From CBDANW01 sp965197825 (lineage in GTDB: Bacteria; Acidobacteriota; Vicinamibacteria; Marinacidobacterales; DATDRI01): a DNA stretch of 64,000 bases. Of this stretch, positions 27,775-36,034 are shown in pieces. The position numbers were made by a program, and so were the translations under genes. Numbering within the stretch: position 1 is the stretch's first letter; the number at the start of each line of letters is the position of its first letter. The notes beneath the pieces are model-generated. The model saw only the letters and a list, made by a program, of their open reading frames with translations, did no database searches and was not told the origin of the DNA. The stretch is from positions 2,480,001-2,544,000 of the forward strand of contig CBDANW010000003.1 of assembly GCA_965197825.1 (NCBI GenBank), written 5' to 3'.

Positions 27775-27804
27775 TTTGACATCATGATGTCAAACGGCTA
27801 TCAT
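27775..27804 (+). promoter_or_regulatory. vapBC promoter with perfect operator palindrome
   Basis: A perfect 20-bp palindrome, TTTGACATCATGATGTCAAA, occupies 27775-27794. It contains a consensus -35 box TTGACA (27776-27781), followed after exactly 17 bp by TATCAT (27799-27804), a good -10. Transcription would start at about 27811, the A of the antitoxin ATG, so the mRNA would be leaderless. A dimeric ribbon-helix-helix antitoxin binding the palindrome would cover the -35, a typical autoregulation layout. The sequence elements are directly seen; function is inferred. Confidence 0.8.
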
Positions 27805-27810
27805 CAATGC

Positions 27811-28059
27811 ATGAGAACGACGCTCACTCTGGACGATGACGTGGCCGCCAAGCTCAAGGCGGAAATTCGACGTAGCGGTAGGTCTCTCAAGGACGTCGTG
27901 AATGAGTATCTCCGTCTGGGACTCTACGCGAAAAAAACTCAGCGGCCCCGAAGACCCTTTCGCGTCGAAGCGCGAGACCTGGGTGCGCTTCGTCCCGGGC
28001 TTAGCTTGGATAACGTTGGCGACCTTTTGGAGCAACTTGAAGGCCCGGTCCACCGGTGA
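27811..28059 (+). CDS. vapB: VapB-like antitoxin (ribbon-helix-helix)
   Basis: An 82-aa protein. MRTTLTLDDDVAAKLKAEIRRSGRSLKDVVNEYLRLGL is a typical ribbon-helix-helix DNA-binding N-terminus; the C-terminal half (RRPFRVEARDLGALRPGLSLDNVGDLLEQLEG) fits the toxin-wrapping tail of VapB antitoxins. ATG 27811 is preferred over the upstream in-frame codon at 27715 because the promoter ends just before it. The gene overlaps vapC by 4 bp (GTGA), giving coupled translation. Confidence 0.9.
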   Translation: MRTTLTLDDDVAAKLKAEIRRSGRSLKDVVNEYLRLGLYAKKTQRPRRPFRVEARDLGALRPGLSLDNVGDLLEQLEGPVHR

Positions 28060-28487
28060 TCCTCGTCGACGCCAACATCCTTCTCCACGCCTACCATCCC
28101 CATTCGGAGCATCACAAAGCCTGCCGCGTGTGGATCGAGGAAAACTTCTCCGCGCCATCGCCAATCGGGCTTCCCTGGCTCACCATCTGGGCATTCCTAC
28201 GCATTAGTACGAATCCTCGTGCGTTCGAAAAACCGCTCACCATGAAAGAAGCGGCAGCGATCGCGTCGTCATGGTTCGATGTGGCCGCCGTTCGAGTGGT
28301 CGTGCCGGGCGAACGTTACTGGGAGATCTTGGGGAACCTGCTAGTCGAGGCCCAGGTCTCAGGTCCCCTCGTAACGGATGCCGCTCTAGCCGCCATGGCC
28401 ATCGAGCAAGGTGCGAGCGTCTGCACAACCGACCGAGATTTTGCTCGTTTCGCAGAACTCCAGCTCGTCGACCCCTCGCGAGGGTAG
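28056..28487 (+). CDS. vapC: VapC-like PIN-domain toxin
   Basis: A 143-aa PIN-domain ribonuclease starting at GTG 28056. Acidic catalytic residues are visible: Asp in ILVDANILLHAY, Glu within the central region (MKEAAAIA), Asp in PLVTDAALAAMAIEQG and Asp in VCTTDRDFARF. VapC toxins cleave tRNA or rRNA and are neutralised by VapB. Directly downstream lie a 33-bp dispersed repeat and the first IS3 element, so the pair sits at the boundary between the conserved left part and the IS-rich right part. Confidence 0.9.
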   Translation: MILVDANILLHAYHPHSEHHKACRVWIEENFSAPSPIGLPWLTIWAFLRISTNPRAFEKPLTMKEAAAIASSWFDVAAVRVVVPGERYWEILGNLLVEAQVSGPLVTDAALAAMAIEQGASVCTTDRDFARFAELQLVDPSRG

Positions 28488-28524
28488 ACCCAGACCGCGT
28501 GTAACTCCTCGCCGTGGCCCGTCG

Positions 28525-28557
28525 GAAAGTGTGCCAATCTTAGTTGGGAATTGAAAC
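28525..28557 (+). repeat. 33-bp dispersed repeat, copy 1
   Basis: A 33-bp sequence containing TGTGCCAATCTTAGTTGGGA occurs here and again, identical as far as I can read, at 63234-63266. In both places its last base directly abuts the end of a transposable element. Probably the residual terminus of an unidentified IS. Confidence 0.75.
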
Positions 28558-28607
28558 TGAACCGCCCCGGGTTTCCCGGAGACTCCAACTCTTGAGAGGA
28601 TGGAGTC

Positions 28608-28928
28608 ATGACAAGACGAAGCAGGTATTCACCGGAGGTAAAAGAGCGCGCAGTGCGGATGGTTTTCGACCAGCAGGCTCAGCACGAATCTCAGTGGTCA
28701 GCGATCTCATCGATTGCGTCGAAGATTGACTGTACGCGGGAAACGCTACGCACGTGGGTGCGGCGAGCAGAGCGTGATGCTGGGAAACGAGCGGGACTGA
28801 CGACGGACGAGCGTCAGCGGCTGAAGGAGCTTGAGCGAGAGAACCGTGAGCTAAAGCGGGCGAACGAGATCCTTCTCAAGGCGTCGGCGTTTTTCGCCCA
28901 GGCGGAGCTCGACCGCCGACCGAGGTGA
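28608..28928 (+). CDS. IS3-family OrfA (copy 1)
   Basis: A 106-aa helix-turn-helix protein (MTRRSRYSPEVKERAVRMVF…CTRETLRTWVRRAERDAGK) with a leucine-zipper-like tail (LKELERENRELKRANEILLKASAFFAQAEL), the standard OrfA layout. It is identical to OrfA at 48239-48559. Its stop overlaps a GTG start for OrfB by 4 bp (GTGA). Confidence 0.92.
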   Translation: MTRRSRYSPEVKERAVRMVFDQQAQHESQWSAISSIASKIDCTRETLRTWVRRAERDAGKRAGLTTDERQRLKELERENRELKRANEILLKASAFFAQAELDRRPR

Positions 28929-29840
28929 ATGTGTTGTTCGTGGACGCGAACCGTGAAAAATACGGGGTCGAGCCGATCTGCCGGATGCTCCCGATCGCCC
29001 CGTCGACCTATTACGAGCAGAAAGCGAGAGAGAAGGACCCAAGCCGCCAGCCAGCGAGAGCGAAGCGCGACGTCCAACTCCGCGGCGAGATTCGTCGTGT
29101 ACGGCAAGAGAACTTTGACGTGTATGGCGTGCGCAAGGTCTGGCGTCAGCTGTGCCGTGAGGGCCGCGACGTGGCTCGATGCACGGTGGCCCGTCTGATG
29201 CGTGAAATGGGTCTCCAGGGGGCGGTCCGTGGACGTCGATTCAAGACGACGAAGCCGGATTCGAGCGGCGCTCGCCCGATGGACCTCGTGGAGCGCGACT
29301 TCAACGCCACACGCCCGAACGAGCTCTGGGTTTCGGACCTGACCTACATCGCCACGTGGCGCGGCTTCGTGTATGTCGCCTTCGTCATCGACGTCTTCGC
29401 TCACTCATCGTCGGTTGGCGAGCGACGACATCGTTGACTGCCGGCATCGCTCTCGATGTGTTGGAGCAGGCGCTGCACGAGCGCCGACTAAACCCAGAAC
29501 ACCCATTGGTGCATCACAGCGACCGCGGCGTGCAGTACGTCTCGATCCGTTACACCGAGCGGCTCGCCCAGGCGGGCATTGAGCCGTCCGTCGGCAGCCG
29601 AGGCGACTCTTACGATAACGCTTTGGCTGAATCCATCATCGGCCTCTACAAGACCGAGGTGATCCGTCGACGTGGGCCCTGCGTGGTCTCGAAGACGTTG
29701 AGTTCGCCACCCTCGAGTGGGTCCATTGGTACAACACGCAACGACTCTTGGAGCCGATCGGAAATGTCTCCCCCGTCGAGTACGAGATGAACTACTATCG
29801 GTAGCAGGAAGGCTCGCTAGAGATGGCGAGACTCAACTAA
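28925..29840 (+). pseudogene. IS3-family OrfB (copy 1), two frameshifts and early stop
   Basis: Integrase-core transposase corresponding to the intact 305-aa OrfB at 48556-49473. It reads correctly from MNVLFVDANREKYGVEPICR to VIDVFA. A one-base loss near 29401 shifts the frame, a second change near 29681 (CCCTGCGTGG against CCCTGGCGTGG) shifts it again, and a TAG replaces a Ser codon near 29802. The DDE residues would be WVSDLTYI, HHSDRGVQY and NALAESIIGLYKTE. Not functional. Confidence 0.88.
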
Positions 29841-29902
29841 AACAGTCTCCGGAAAACCCGGGGCGGTTCATAGACCTTGCCCAGGAAAAGTGGACAGGTT
29901 GA

Positions 29903-30781
29903 TTATCTCGCATGAGCCGTTTTGAGGTCATGAATCCGTTCGAACACCATTGGGCTGTTGTGATCGAGTGACGAGTGGAGTCGATACGGATTGTAGAACC
30001 CCTCGATGTAGCTCGCGACCGCGTCTTTGGCCATACGTCGTGTTGGCCAACTACACCGGTGGAGGAGCTCGGTCTTGAGCGTGCCTAAGAAGCTCTCGGT
30101 CACGGCGTTGTCCCAGCAATCACCCTTGCGGCTCATCGAGCACACGATGCCGTACTCATCGAGCACGGCCTGGTAGGTCGCAGCCGCGTATTGAGTACCA
30201 CGGTCTGAATGATGCACCAAGCCACTTTCCGGCAGGCGGCGCCCCAAGGCCATGTGAAGCGCCTCGAGAGCAAGCTCCGCGCGCAGGTGGGGCTGCATCG
30301 CCCAGCCTACGACACGACGCGAGAACAGATCGAGGATGACCGCCAAGTAGAGCCAGCCTTCCCAAGTCCGGATGTAGGTTATGTCCGTCACCCAGAACTG
30401 GTTCGGTCGTTCGGCTTCGAAGTTCCGGCCGAGCACGTTGGGTGCGATGGGGCGATCGTGCTTGCTGTCGGTCGTGCGGCGAAAACGCTTGCTGGGCAGA
30501 CCCTGCAGACCCATCTCACGCATCAGCCGTGCCACTCGCTGCTTGCCTACCTCGACGTTCTCCCCGTCAAGCTGGCGACGTACACGCTCCCTGCCGTAGG
30601 TACCACGGCTATGGGCGTGGATCGCTTGGATGCGCAGCTTCAGCTTCCCATCCTCACACTGTCGCTTGCTGGGCGCGCGCTTCATCTGAGCGTAGTAGCC
30701 GCTGGTCGATACCCTCAGAACTCGGCACATCACCCGCACCGGGTAGTTGGCCCGCTCCGCGTGAATGAATTTGAATCTCAT
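29903..30781 (-). CDS. IS3-family OrfB (type b)
   Basis: A 292-aa integrase-core transposase (MRFKFIHAERANYPVRVMCR…). DDE residues are visible in FWVTDITYIRTWEGW, HHSDRGTQYAA and NAVTESFLGTLKTELLH. The start ATG overlaps the orfA stop by 4 bp. There is no internal stop, so it appears functional. It differs clearly from the type-a OrfB. Confidence 0.92.
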   Translation of the reverse strand: MRFKFIHAERANYPVRVMCRVLRVSTSGYYAQMKRAPSKRQCEDGKLKLRIQAIHAHSRGTYGRERVRRQLDGENVEVGKQRVARLMREMGLQGLPSKRFRRTTDSKHDRPIAPNVLGRNFEAERPNQFWVTDITYIRTWEGWLYLAVILDLFSRRVVGWAMQPHLRAELALEALHMALGRRLPESGLVHHSDRGTQYAAATYQAVLDEYGIVCSMSRKGDCWDNAVTESFLGTLKTELLHRCSWPTRRMAKDAVASYIEGFYNPYRLHSSLDHNSPMVFERIHDLKTAHAR

Positions 30782-31074
30782 TCGCTTTCCTTCGCGAAGA
30801 AGGCCGCCGCCTTTTTTAATATTTCTCGCTCTTGCTCCAACGTACGCACTCGACGCCGTAGCGAACGGAGCTCATCACGTTCCGCCGTCGTCAGAGCCTC
30901 GCGTGGACCTTCACCGTGATCAACTTTGTATTGTTTCACCCAGTTTCGAAGGGCCGATTCCGTCAGGTCCAGTTCCTTAGCGACCTGGCCGATGCTGCCC
31001 TCGCCCTCCCTGAACAGCCGGACCGCTTCCTTCTTGAACTCCCCCGTGAACTTCCTGCGTCGTCGTTCTCCCAT
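30778..31074 (-). CDS. IS3-family OrfA (type b)
   Basis: A 98-aa helix-turn-helix protein from ATG 31074, chosen because GGAGG lies upstream; the open frame reaches 31116. The sequence MGERRRRKFTGEFKKEAVRLF…GQVAKELDLTESALRNWVKQY and the coiled-coil tail LRSLRRRVRTLEQEREILKKAAAFFAK are typical of OrfA. Confidence 0.9.
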   Translation of the reverse strand: MGERRRRKFTGEFKKEAVRLFREGEGSIGQVAKELDLTESALRNWVKQYKVDHGEGPREALTTAERDELRSLRRRVRTLEQEREILKKAAAFFAKESE

Positions 31075-31134
31075 GGACGCCTCCAGGCGCATTGTCGCGC
31101 CTCGGTTGATGTCCACAAAACCCGGGCAGGGTCA

Positions 31135-31480
31135 TAGTCCGAATCTGAACGCATATGCGGAAAGATTCGTTCTCTCCATACGTCGAGAGTGTCTCGACCG
31201 CTTCGTACCTCTCAGTGAGCGACACCTGCGCACAGCGGTAACCGAATACGTAGTGCACTATCACACGGAACGGAACCACCAAGGTCTCGGCAACGAGTTC
31301 CTCACACCTCTGCCGGCAAGCGCGAATGACGCTGGCCCCATCGTGTCGCGAGAGCGACTTGGGGGCATTCTCAACTACTACTGCCGTGCCGCGTAGATGG
31401 TCGCCGGCGACGGTAGCCCCTCGGCGGGCTCGACCGGCGTAGCGTGGAAACCGCTTCAGGAACACGCTTGGATATTCGCT
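31135..31480 (+). pseudogene. Integrase-core transposase (family 1), 3' fragment with element tail
   Basis: Encodes the last ~85 residues (SPNLNAYAERFVLSIRRECL…GGILNYYCRAA) of the same transposase whose longer copy is at 31671-32639, followed by ~85 bp of the element's 3' tail. The catalytic Glu is in YAERFVLSIRRE. It is truncated on the left by the IS3 type-b element and on the right by an IS256 fragment. Confidence 0.85.
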
Positions 31481-31670
31481 CACCCAATCCTGGATCTCAA
31501 GCCTCGCCCACTTCTCCAGCGACTCCCAAGCCACCCTTGACGAGCTCCGTCGTCCTGTGGTCTTTTCCTTCATGGCGGTGTCTCCTTCCGTTGGCCCCTT
31601 CAGGCCGTGTTTCGTGACGCGGAAGGTTACTTCGCCTTTACTTTATTTCCACACCTTCTGAGGGTAGCTC
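31481..31670 (-). mobile_element. IS256 type-a terminal fragment
   Basis: The 5' terminal ~190 bp of the IS256 element at 21645-23016: the first ~30 codons of the transposase (MKEKTTG… start at 31573) and the terminal repeat ending GAGGGTAGCTC at 31670. The right boundary is the true element end, while the left is a broken junction, showing insertion into the integrase gene followed by a deletion. Confidence 0.88.
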
Positions 31671-32639
31671 CTCCGAGCCGGGCTTCGGGGCAAGCGTCTC
31701 AGGCTCTCGGACGACGACCGGCGCAGGCTCGCCGTCAAGGCCCAAGCTTTAGGCCGCGAGGCGCTGGCCCAGATTGCGTCGGTTGCCACACCCGCTACGC
31801 TCCTGCGCTGGTACCGCTGCCTCATCGCAGCCAAGTACGATGGCAGCAAGAACCGGAGCCCAGGCCGACCTCCGACGGCGAAGGACATCCGTGAGCTCAT
31901 TGTACGCGTGGCGCAGGAGAACCCGACGTGGGGATATACGCGCCTGCGGGGTGCACTCAAGAACCTCGGACATGAACTCGGACGCAACACCATCAAAAGG
32001 ACCCTCGCCGAGCACGGTATCGCGCCGGCTCCGGAGCGGGGCAAGAGCATGTCGTGGAGCACTTTCATCAAGGCTCATTGGGGCGCCATCGCTGCGACAG
32101 ACCTGTTCACCGTCGAGGTTGTGAACCCGTTCGGGCTCGTCCGCTACCATGTCCTGTTTGTCATCGATATCGCCACTCGCTGCGTGTGCATCGGTGGGAT
32201 AACGTCGGACCCAAACGGGGAGTGGATGAAGCAGGCGGCAAGAAACCTCACGGACATGTGGGATGGTTTCCTCCTTGGCAAGCGATACCTCATCCACGAC
32301 CGGGACCCGCTATTCACCGAGGCGGTACGTGGGCTGTTGAGAGATTCAGGCGTGAAGCCCCTGCGCCTTCCCGCCAATAGTCCGAATCTGAACGCATATG
32401 CGGAAAGATTCGTTCTCTCCATACGTCGAGAGTGTCTCGACCGCTTCGTACCTCTCAGTGAGCGACACCTGCGCACAGCGGTAACCGAATACGTAGTGCA
32501 CTATCACACAGAACGGAACCACCAAGGTCTCGGCAACGAGCTCCTCACACCTCTGCCGGCAAGCGCGAATGACGCTGGCCCCATCGTGCCGCGAGAGCGA
32601 CTTGGGGGCATTCTCAACTACTACTGCCGTGCCGCGTAG
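31671..32639 (+). pseudogene. Integrase-core transposase (family 1), N-terminally truncated
   Basis: The frame is open from LRAGLRGKRLRLSDDDRRRL to the stop at 32637-32639 (~322 codons). The missing ~25 N-terminal residues are known from copies at 56206 and 60342 (MTYHVQFLLLV…DYLQEENRV). It contains DDE residues in AATDLFTVEV, HDRDPLFTEA and NAYAERFVLSIRREC, and the closing HTERNHQGLGN. The IS256 end at 31670 abuts the first codon shown. The element's tail runs to about 32864, where ATTTTGGCACAGGACGG gives the right inverted repeat. Confidence 0.88.
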
Positions 32640-32864
32640 ATTGTCGCCGGCGACGGTAGCCCCTCGGTGGGCCCGCTCGGCGTAGCGTGAAAACAGCTTC
32701 AGGAACACGCTTGGATATTCGCTCTCGACTAGGTGGTCATCTGCATGGTGACGACCCGTCCAAAGGGTAGCTCTGCTCAATGGTTGTCGCGGGCCTCACC
32801 GCCCACGCCGCGTCAACTGTTCGCTTGTAACGTTGCAAGTGGATCAAATTTTGGCACAGGACGG
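32640..32864 (+). repeat. 3' tail and right inverted repeat of the family-1 element
   Basis: Non-coding tail after the family-1 transposase, ending in TTTTGGCACAGGACGG, the inverse of the left-end CCGTCCTGTGCCAAAA. The same tail, in opposite orientation, is found at 59218-59428 beside the second CotH gene. Together these define the element's terminal inverted repeat. Confidence 0.82.
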
Positions 32865-32903
32865 GGGACTCTCACGGCAGGGTCGGTGTAAATCGACTTT
32901 TTG

Positions 32904-32932
32904 CGGTTCATCCCCGCGCGTGCGGGGAACTC
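32904..32932 (-). repeat. Solitary 29-nt type I-E CRISPR-like repeat
   Basis: A 29-nt sequence, CGGTTCATCCCCGCG… to …GCGGGGAACTC, with the palindromic core CCCCGCGCGTGCGGGG. It has the length, hairpin and conserved ends of type I-E CRISPR repeats (in the other orientation it begins GAGTTCCCCG and ends GATGAACCG). An identical 29-mer occurs at 43875-43903 and nowhere else in the window. No second repeat lies one spacer length away, and there are no cas genes, so this is a relic or a look-alike. Confidence 0.6.
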
Positions 32933-32948
32933 CAGTCCTACCCCGTCG

Positions 32949-32979
32949 TGTCCAAAAATACAAACGCACTCTAAGACCC
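32949..32979 (+). repeat. Dispersed element-end repeat (TGTCCAAAA type), copy 1
   Basis: The sequence TGTCCAAAAATACAAACGCA followed by CTCTAAGAC is one of four related copies (41518, 52572 and 59425 are the others). Similarity starts sharply at TGTCCAAAA each time, which marks an element terminus. Confidence 0.65.
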
Positions 32980-32984
32980 GCGCG

Positions 32985-33060
32985 ACGGGCCGTCGTCGAG
33001 TTCATCTATCATTATTATGGAGAGCGCCACCATCAAGGGCTTGGCAACGCGTTTGTGTTT
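32985..33060 (+). pseudogene. Short integrase-core transposase remnant
   Basis: About 25 codons reading AVVEFIYHYYGERHHQGLGNAFV, the C-terminal motif of integrase-core transposases (YHxERNHQGLGN). No further homology on either side; an orphan scrap. Confidence 0.6.
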
Positions 33061-33083
33061 TTGGTGACGACGGGCTCGTTCGC

Positions 33084-33329
33084 CTACGGCGTCAAAGAGT
33101 CCGTGAGTGTGGCCCCATACTCGCCGAGTTGGGCCCACAGCGCAGCCAGGTCGATCCCAGACGTGGTCGCCAGAAGGAGAGCGATTCCGACCGCTGCCAG
33201 CACAGCCAGTCCGCGCCACCCCAGCGCTGCGCCGAGTACAACACCTGCCGCCACTCCCGCGAGAAACATCACCATGGACTTGCCCACTTGAGCCGATCGC
33301 TGGCAGTCTATACCCATGGTCAGAGCCAC
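33084..33329 (-). CDS. Small two-helix membrane protein, unknown
   Basis: An 81-aa frame whose middle is strongly hydrophobic (MVMFLAGVAAGVVLGAALGW, then RGLAVLAAVGIALLLATTSG) and which ends GIDLAALWAQLGEYGATLTDSLTP. Two membrane helices are likely. The start could be ATG 33329 or an internal ATG (MGIDCQ or MVMF); no strong Shine-Dalgarno decides. Bounded by IS debris on both sides. Family not recognised. Confidence 0.45.
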   Translation of the reverse strand: MALTMGIDCQRSAQVGKSMVMFLAGVAAGVVLGAALGWRGLAVLAAVGIALLLATTSGIDLAALWAQLGEYGATLTDSLTP

Positions 33330-33361
33330 GCCAAACTACCCGTCTGGTCAAAATATTCGAA

Positions 33362-33409
33362 CGCGGTAGGGTTGAGGGCTGGCGCGGTGCTCCGTAGGCG
33401 CGGCCTATC
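33362..33409 (+). repeat. 48-bp dispersed repeat, copy 1
   Basis: About 48 bp containing GGCTGGCGCGGTGCTCCGTA and ending GCGGCCTATCT is repeated at 52526-52573 just after the exonuclease gene. Context differs otherwise; probably part of another element end. Confidence 0.6.
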
Positions 33410-33517
33410 TGTTTCTCCCCGTTTCCTGTGGGAGTGCCTCACTAGCCGCACCGTAAGTCCGTTTCCAGCCCCCGCCACAACTAAAGCCGACCTCGCCGAT
33501 ATCGAATCGCTGTACGG

Positions 33518-35923
33518 TTAATCTCGTTCCCAAGTCCTGTATTCGTTCAGAGCACTCCACTCGTCGCCCCGCCGTGAACGTCCCTTGAGATTGGGAGAGA
33601 AAGGAATTGTCGAAATGGCTTCGCTGAAACTGTGTGCTGTGGGGTTTCGTGGGTCGCTTCCATCAAGGGTGTAGTAGACCCTTTCCGCTCCCGCCGGGCG
33701 TCGGATAGTGACGCTGTCAGAAGCTCGTTCGAACACCGGCGGGTCGAGGGTGGGATAGTAATCATGGTCCCGAAGCGCTCGAATGAACCTTTCCACGTTT
33801 CCGTCCATCAAGTCTAGAACATAGTCCCGCGCCCGCTTCCAATGCACATCCCGCGTGCGGGGACGATTCTCCCTTCCGGGGCCCGCATCGCCCCAGCGGG
33901 CCGACTCACAAAACATCGCCGCTTCCACGTAGTCCGCTAGCTTTCGAAAATTGGTTTGGTTTATATGGTCCGCGAGGGGACCGCCATTGTAGCAGGCACG
34001 ATAGACGCGATCCGCGAACTCCAGCCGGAACTCTGGGCTGTCCGCCAAAGCCATCCATAGTTGGTGTAGCACGGACGTTCCGCCCGATACGAACTTGGGT
34101 GGAACCCAAGCCCCCGCATGCCCAACTTTGTCAGCAAGCCCGTAGATATTCTCCGAATCCCAGCAGAAATACAATCCGGCACCGGGAGGGTGAATCCGAA
34201 TCCCTCCATACCAATTTCGTTTTCCCCAATCTCCCGTACCGGAAAACCAATTCAGCAGGATGTAGTCGCTAAACTGGGCCGTATTCAATAGGGTTTTCAT
34301 CTCCCGGTATTTTGCGGGCTCCGAGAGGTCATGCTCACGCGCATAACGGTGCATGGTGATATACCAGCGCGGGTGGTCCAGCTTGCCGACTACGCCCGAA
34401 TGGTTGATAGCAAACCAGTCAGCCGGATCGCCGCCATAGTACGAAGCGAGAAAACGCCGCTCTGGACGCTCCACCGCGTTATATACGCCCCAGTAAATCC
34501 CGTTCAGATAGAGATGCACGAAAATGCCGTGCGCAGCCGTACCGCTCAAAGAAAGCTGCGAGTCTCGAGCGTGTTGGTCGCGGACATAGACCGCCAATTC
34601 GCTCACTCCCGGCCAGACGAGGATCCTGCCTCTCGACCAGTTTTCTTCCCCCCCTGCCCGAAGAACGATGGTATTGAACTCTTTCACTGCAGATTCGGCA
34701 TGATGCACGGCGCTCTCGAAAAAAGGGTATCTCAACATTCCTGGACCGAAATCTTTGCTGAAGACCAGGCGGAACGAGTTCTTTTCCTTGGGATGCGACC
34801 AACTATGCCTTCTAACTCCGCAATCGACCTGAAAGCCCTCGAAGTGGGAAAACTTACTGGGATAGAGGAGCTCAACCGAGGCGGGACGGGTCAGTGGACC
34901 CTTTCCAAGGTAGAGCCCTTGGCTCTCATTAAAGAGATGGTCCATGTCCATGACAATGGAGAGGGTGGGAATCGATGTCAGTCCTTCCACGAACTCCCGC
35001 TGGTTGCTCGTATTCACGACATCGGGATCGATCCCGACGTCGAGATCTGCGTACGGAACCATATTGAAGGAGCGAAACGAAGCCGGATAATCGAATGGCA
35101 AGGTCGCCTGGTCCTTCACCGTGGTCGGAAAGATATAGGTATGGGTGTCAACGTTCGTGCTCGTCGCACCAGGCTTGTACGCCACGGCCCGAAGGACAGT
35201 CGTTTTATCCACAAGAACCTTGTTGCCGACGATTCCATGACTTACGCTCGGCTTACTGCCGTCGGTGGTATAGACGATCGTTGCGCCGGGAGTGGCGGTG
35301 GTGAGGATCACTTCGAAAGGGGTCTCATAGAAGCCGCGGTCGTGGCTGAACTTCGTATCGCCTACTGAGTCCATCCGGCCGGGTCGGCGATGCCAATCAT
35401 TGAAGAGCTCGACCGATTGCCCCAACCGGGCGTTCGCAGGCGCGCTCGCAAGAACCGGATCGCCCCAAACCGGAACCAGTGACTGCCGATGCACCGCGCC
35501 CGAGGCGTCCAGCACAGGCCGCGCCGTGAATACCAGCGAGACCGCTCTCCCCTCCCACGGAGTGAGATCAACCATGCGGTCGTTCCAACGATTCCCCTCC
35601 TGTGCAGCAAGGGTCTCGCGGAACACGCGGCTCCGCTTGCTATCGGCTTCGATCTCGATCAGGAACTCTGTCGCAGGCAGGCCTGCACTGGGTGTGCCCA
35701 ATACAGCCATCGAGAACTGGAGAACGGCGTTCTGTGGTACCTTTAGCGGGGACACACACCTCGATCCGTCAAACGCTGTTCGGGACTTTCCTTCCAACTC
35801 CACTTCCATGGAAGGCTGAGAAGGAGCGAGAAGGGAAACAGCGCGCGCTCTCGATGAGTCGCTGCAAGCTGCGCCAAATGCTAGCAGCATCAGGACAAGC
35901 GTGCCGATTCGTCTCTCCATCAT
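33518..35923 (-). CDS. CotH-family lipoprotein with chitobiase-type domains, copy 1
   Basis: An 801-aa protein from ATG 35923, giving a lipoprotein signal MMERRIGTLVLMLLAFGAAC. Residues ~205-265 form a chitobiase/hexosaminidase-C-terminal-like domain (FYETPFEVILTTATPGATIVYTTDGSKPS). Residues ~320-600 are CotH-like: IPTLSIVMDMDHLFNESQGLY, FEGFQVDCGVRRHSWSHPKE, ISWGVYNAVE-type YWGVYNAVERPERRFL and LNWFSGTGDWGKRNW. A second chitobiase-like segment closes the chain (GAERVYYTLDGSDPRNP). CotH proteins are atypical kinases in spore coats; in many phyla they neighbour DUF4956 and VTC polyphosphate polymerase genes. A ~90% similar copy is inverted at 56826-59213. Confidence 0.88.
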   Translation of the reverse strand: MMERRIGTLVLMLLAFGAACSDSSRARAVSLLAPSQPSMEVELEGKSRTAFDGSRCVSPLKVPQNAVLQFSMAVLGTPSAGLPATEFLIEIEADSKRSRVFRETLAAQEGNRWNDRMVDLTPWEGRAVSLVFTARPVLDASGAVHRQSLVPVWGDPVLASAPANARLGQSVELFNDWHRRPGRMDSVGDTKFSHDRGFYETPFEVILTTATPGATIVYTTDGSKPSVSHGIVGNKVLVDKTTVLRAVAYKPGATSTNVDTHTYIFPTTVKDQATLPFDYPASFRSFNMVPYADLDVGIDPDVVNTSNQREFVEGLTSIPTLSIVMDMDHLFNESQGLYLGKGPLTRPASVELLYPSKFSHFEGFQVDCGVRRHSWSHPKEKNSFRLVFSKDFGPGMLRYPFFESAVHHAESAVKEFNTIVLRAGGEENWSRGRILVWPGVSELAVYVRDQHARDSQLSLSGTAAHGIFVHLYLNGIYWGVYNAVERPERRFLASYYGGDPADWFAINHSGVVGKLDHPRWYITMHRYAREHDLSEPAKYREMKTLLNTAQFSDYILLNWFSGTGDWGKRNWYGGIRIHPPGAGLYFCWDSENIYGLADKVGHAGAWVPPKFVSGGTSVLHQLWMALADSPEFRLEFADRVYRACYNGGPLADHINQTNFRKLADYVEAAMFCESARWGDAGPGRENRPRTRDVHWKRARDYVLDLMDGNVERFIRALRDHDYYPTLDPPVFERASDSVTIRRPAGAERVYYTLDGSDPRNPTAHSFSEAISTIPFSPNLKGRSRRGDEWSALNEYRTWERD

Positions 35924-36034
35924 TACGTTGCGAGGGCCAGCTGGTGCCGTCGGCACGATTGACCTGCCGACAAGAATTGTAGCACTTTAGAATCGGCGAT
36001 CGCGAACTGGAGTCTGGTTGGCAGGGCCATGATG

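Larger units (their letters stand above)
28558..29870 (+). mobile_element. IS3-family element type a, copy 1 (defective)
   Basis: A 1313-bp element with ends starting TGAACCGCCCCGGGTTT on both sides (inverted), carrying orfA and a broken orfB. It is nearly identical to the copy at 48189-49503 but two bases shorter and with several substitutions. No target duplication is seen (AAC left, TAG right), so at least one flank has been rearranged. It is immediately followed by another IS3 element. Confidence 0.9.
29872..31134 (-). mobile_element. IS3-family element type b
   Basis: About 1.26 kb, minus strand. The ends share GACC(T/C)TGCCC(A/G)GG…GTGGACA as an inverted repeat (29873-29896 and about 31110-31133). 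orfA and orfB are both open. The left end is flush with the IS3 type-a copy, and the right end is flush with a fragment of an integrase-type transposase (31135), so it has either inserted next to them or been recombined. Boundaries are accurate to within a few bases. Confidence 0.85.

Noticed and set aside
28525..28557. 33-bp repeat as a type I-B/III CRISPR repeat
   Set aside because: Only two copies about 35 kb apart, no spacer-length periodicity, and both abut IS elements.
28925..29840. Programmed frameshifting to explain IS3 orfB copy 1
   Set aside because: Copy 2 is open in a single frame; copy 1 differs by base losses and a stop-creating change, which is decay or error.
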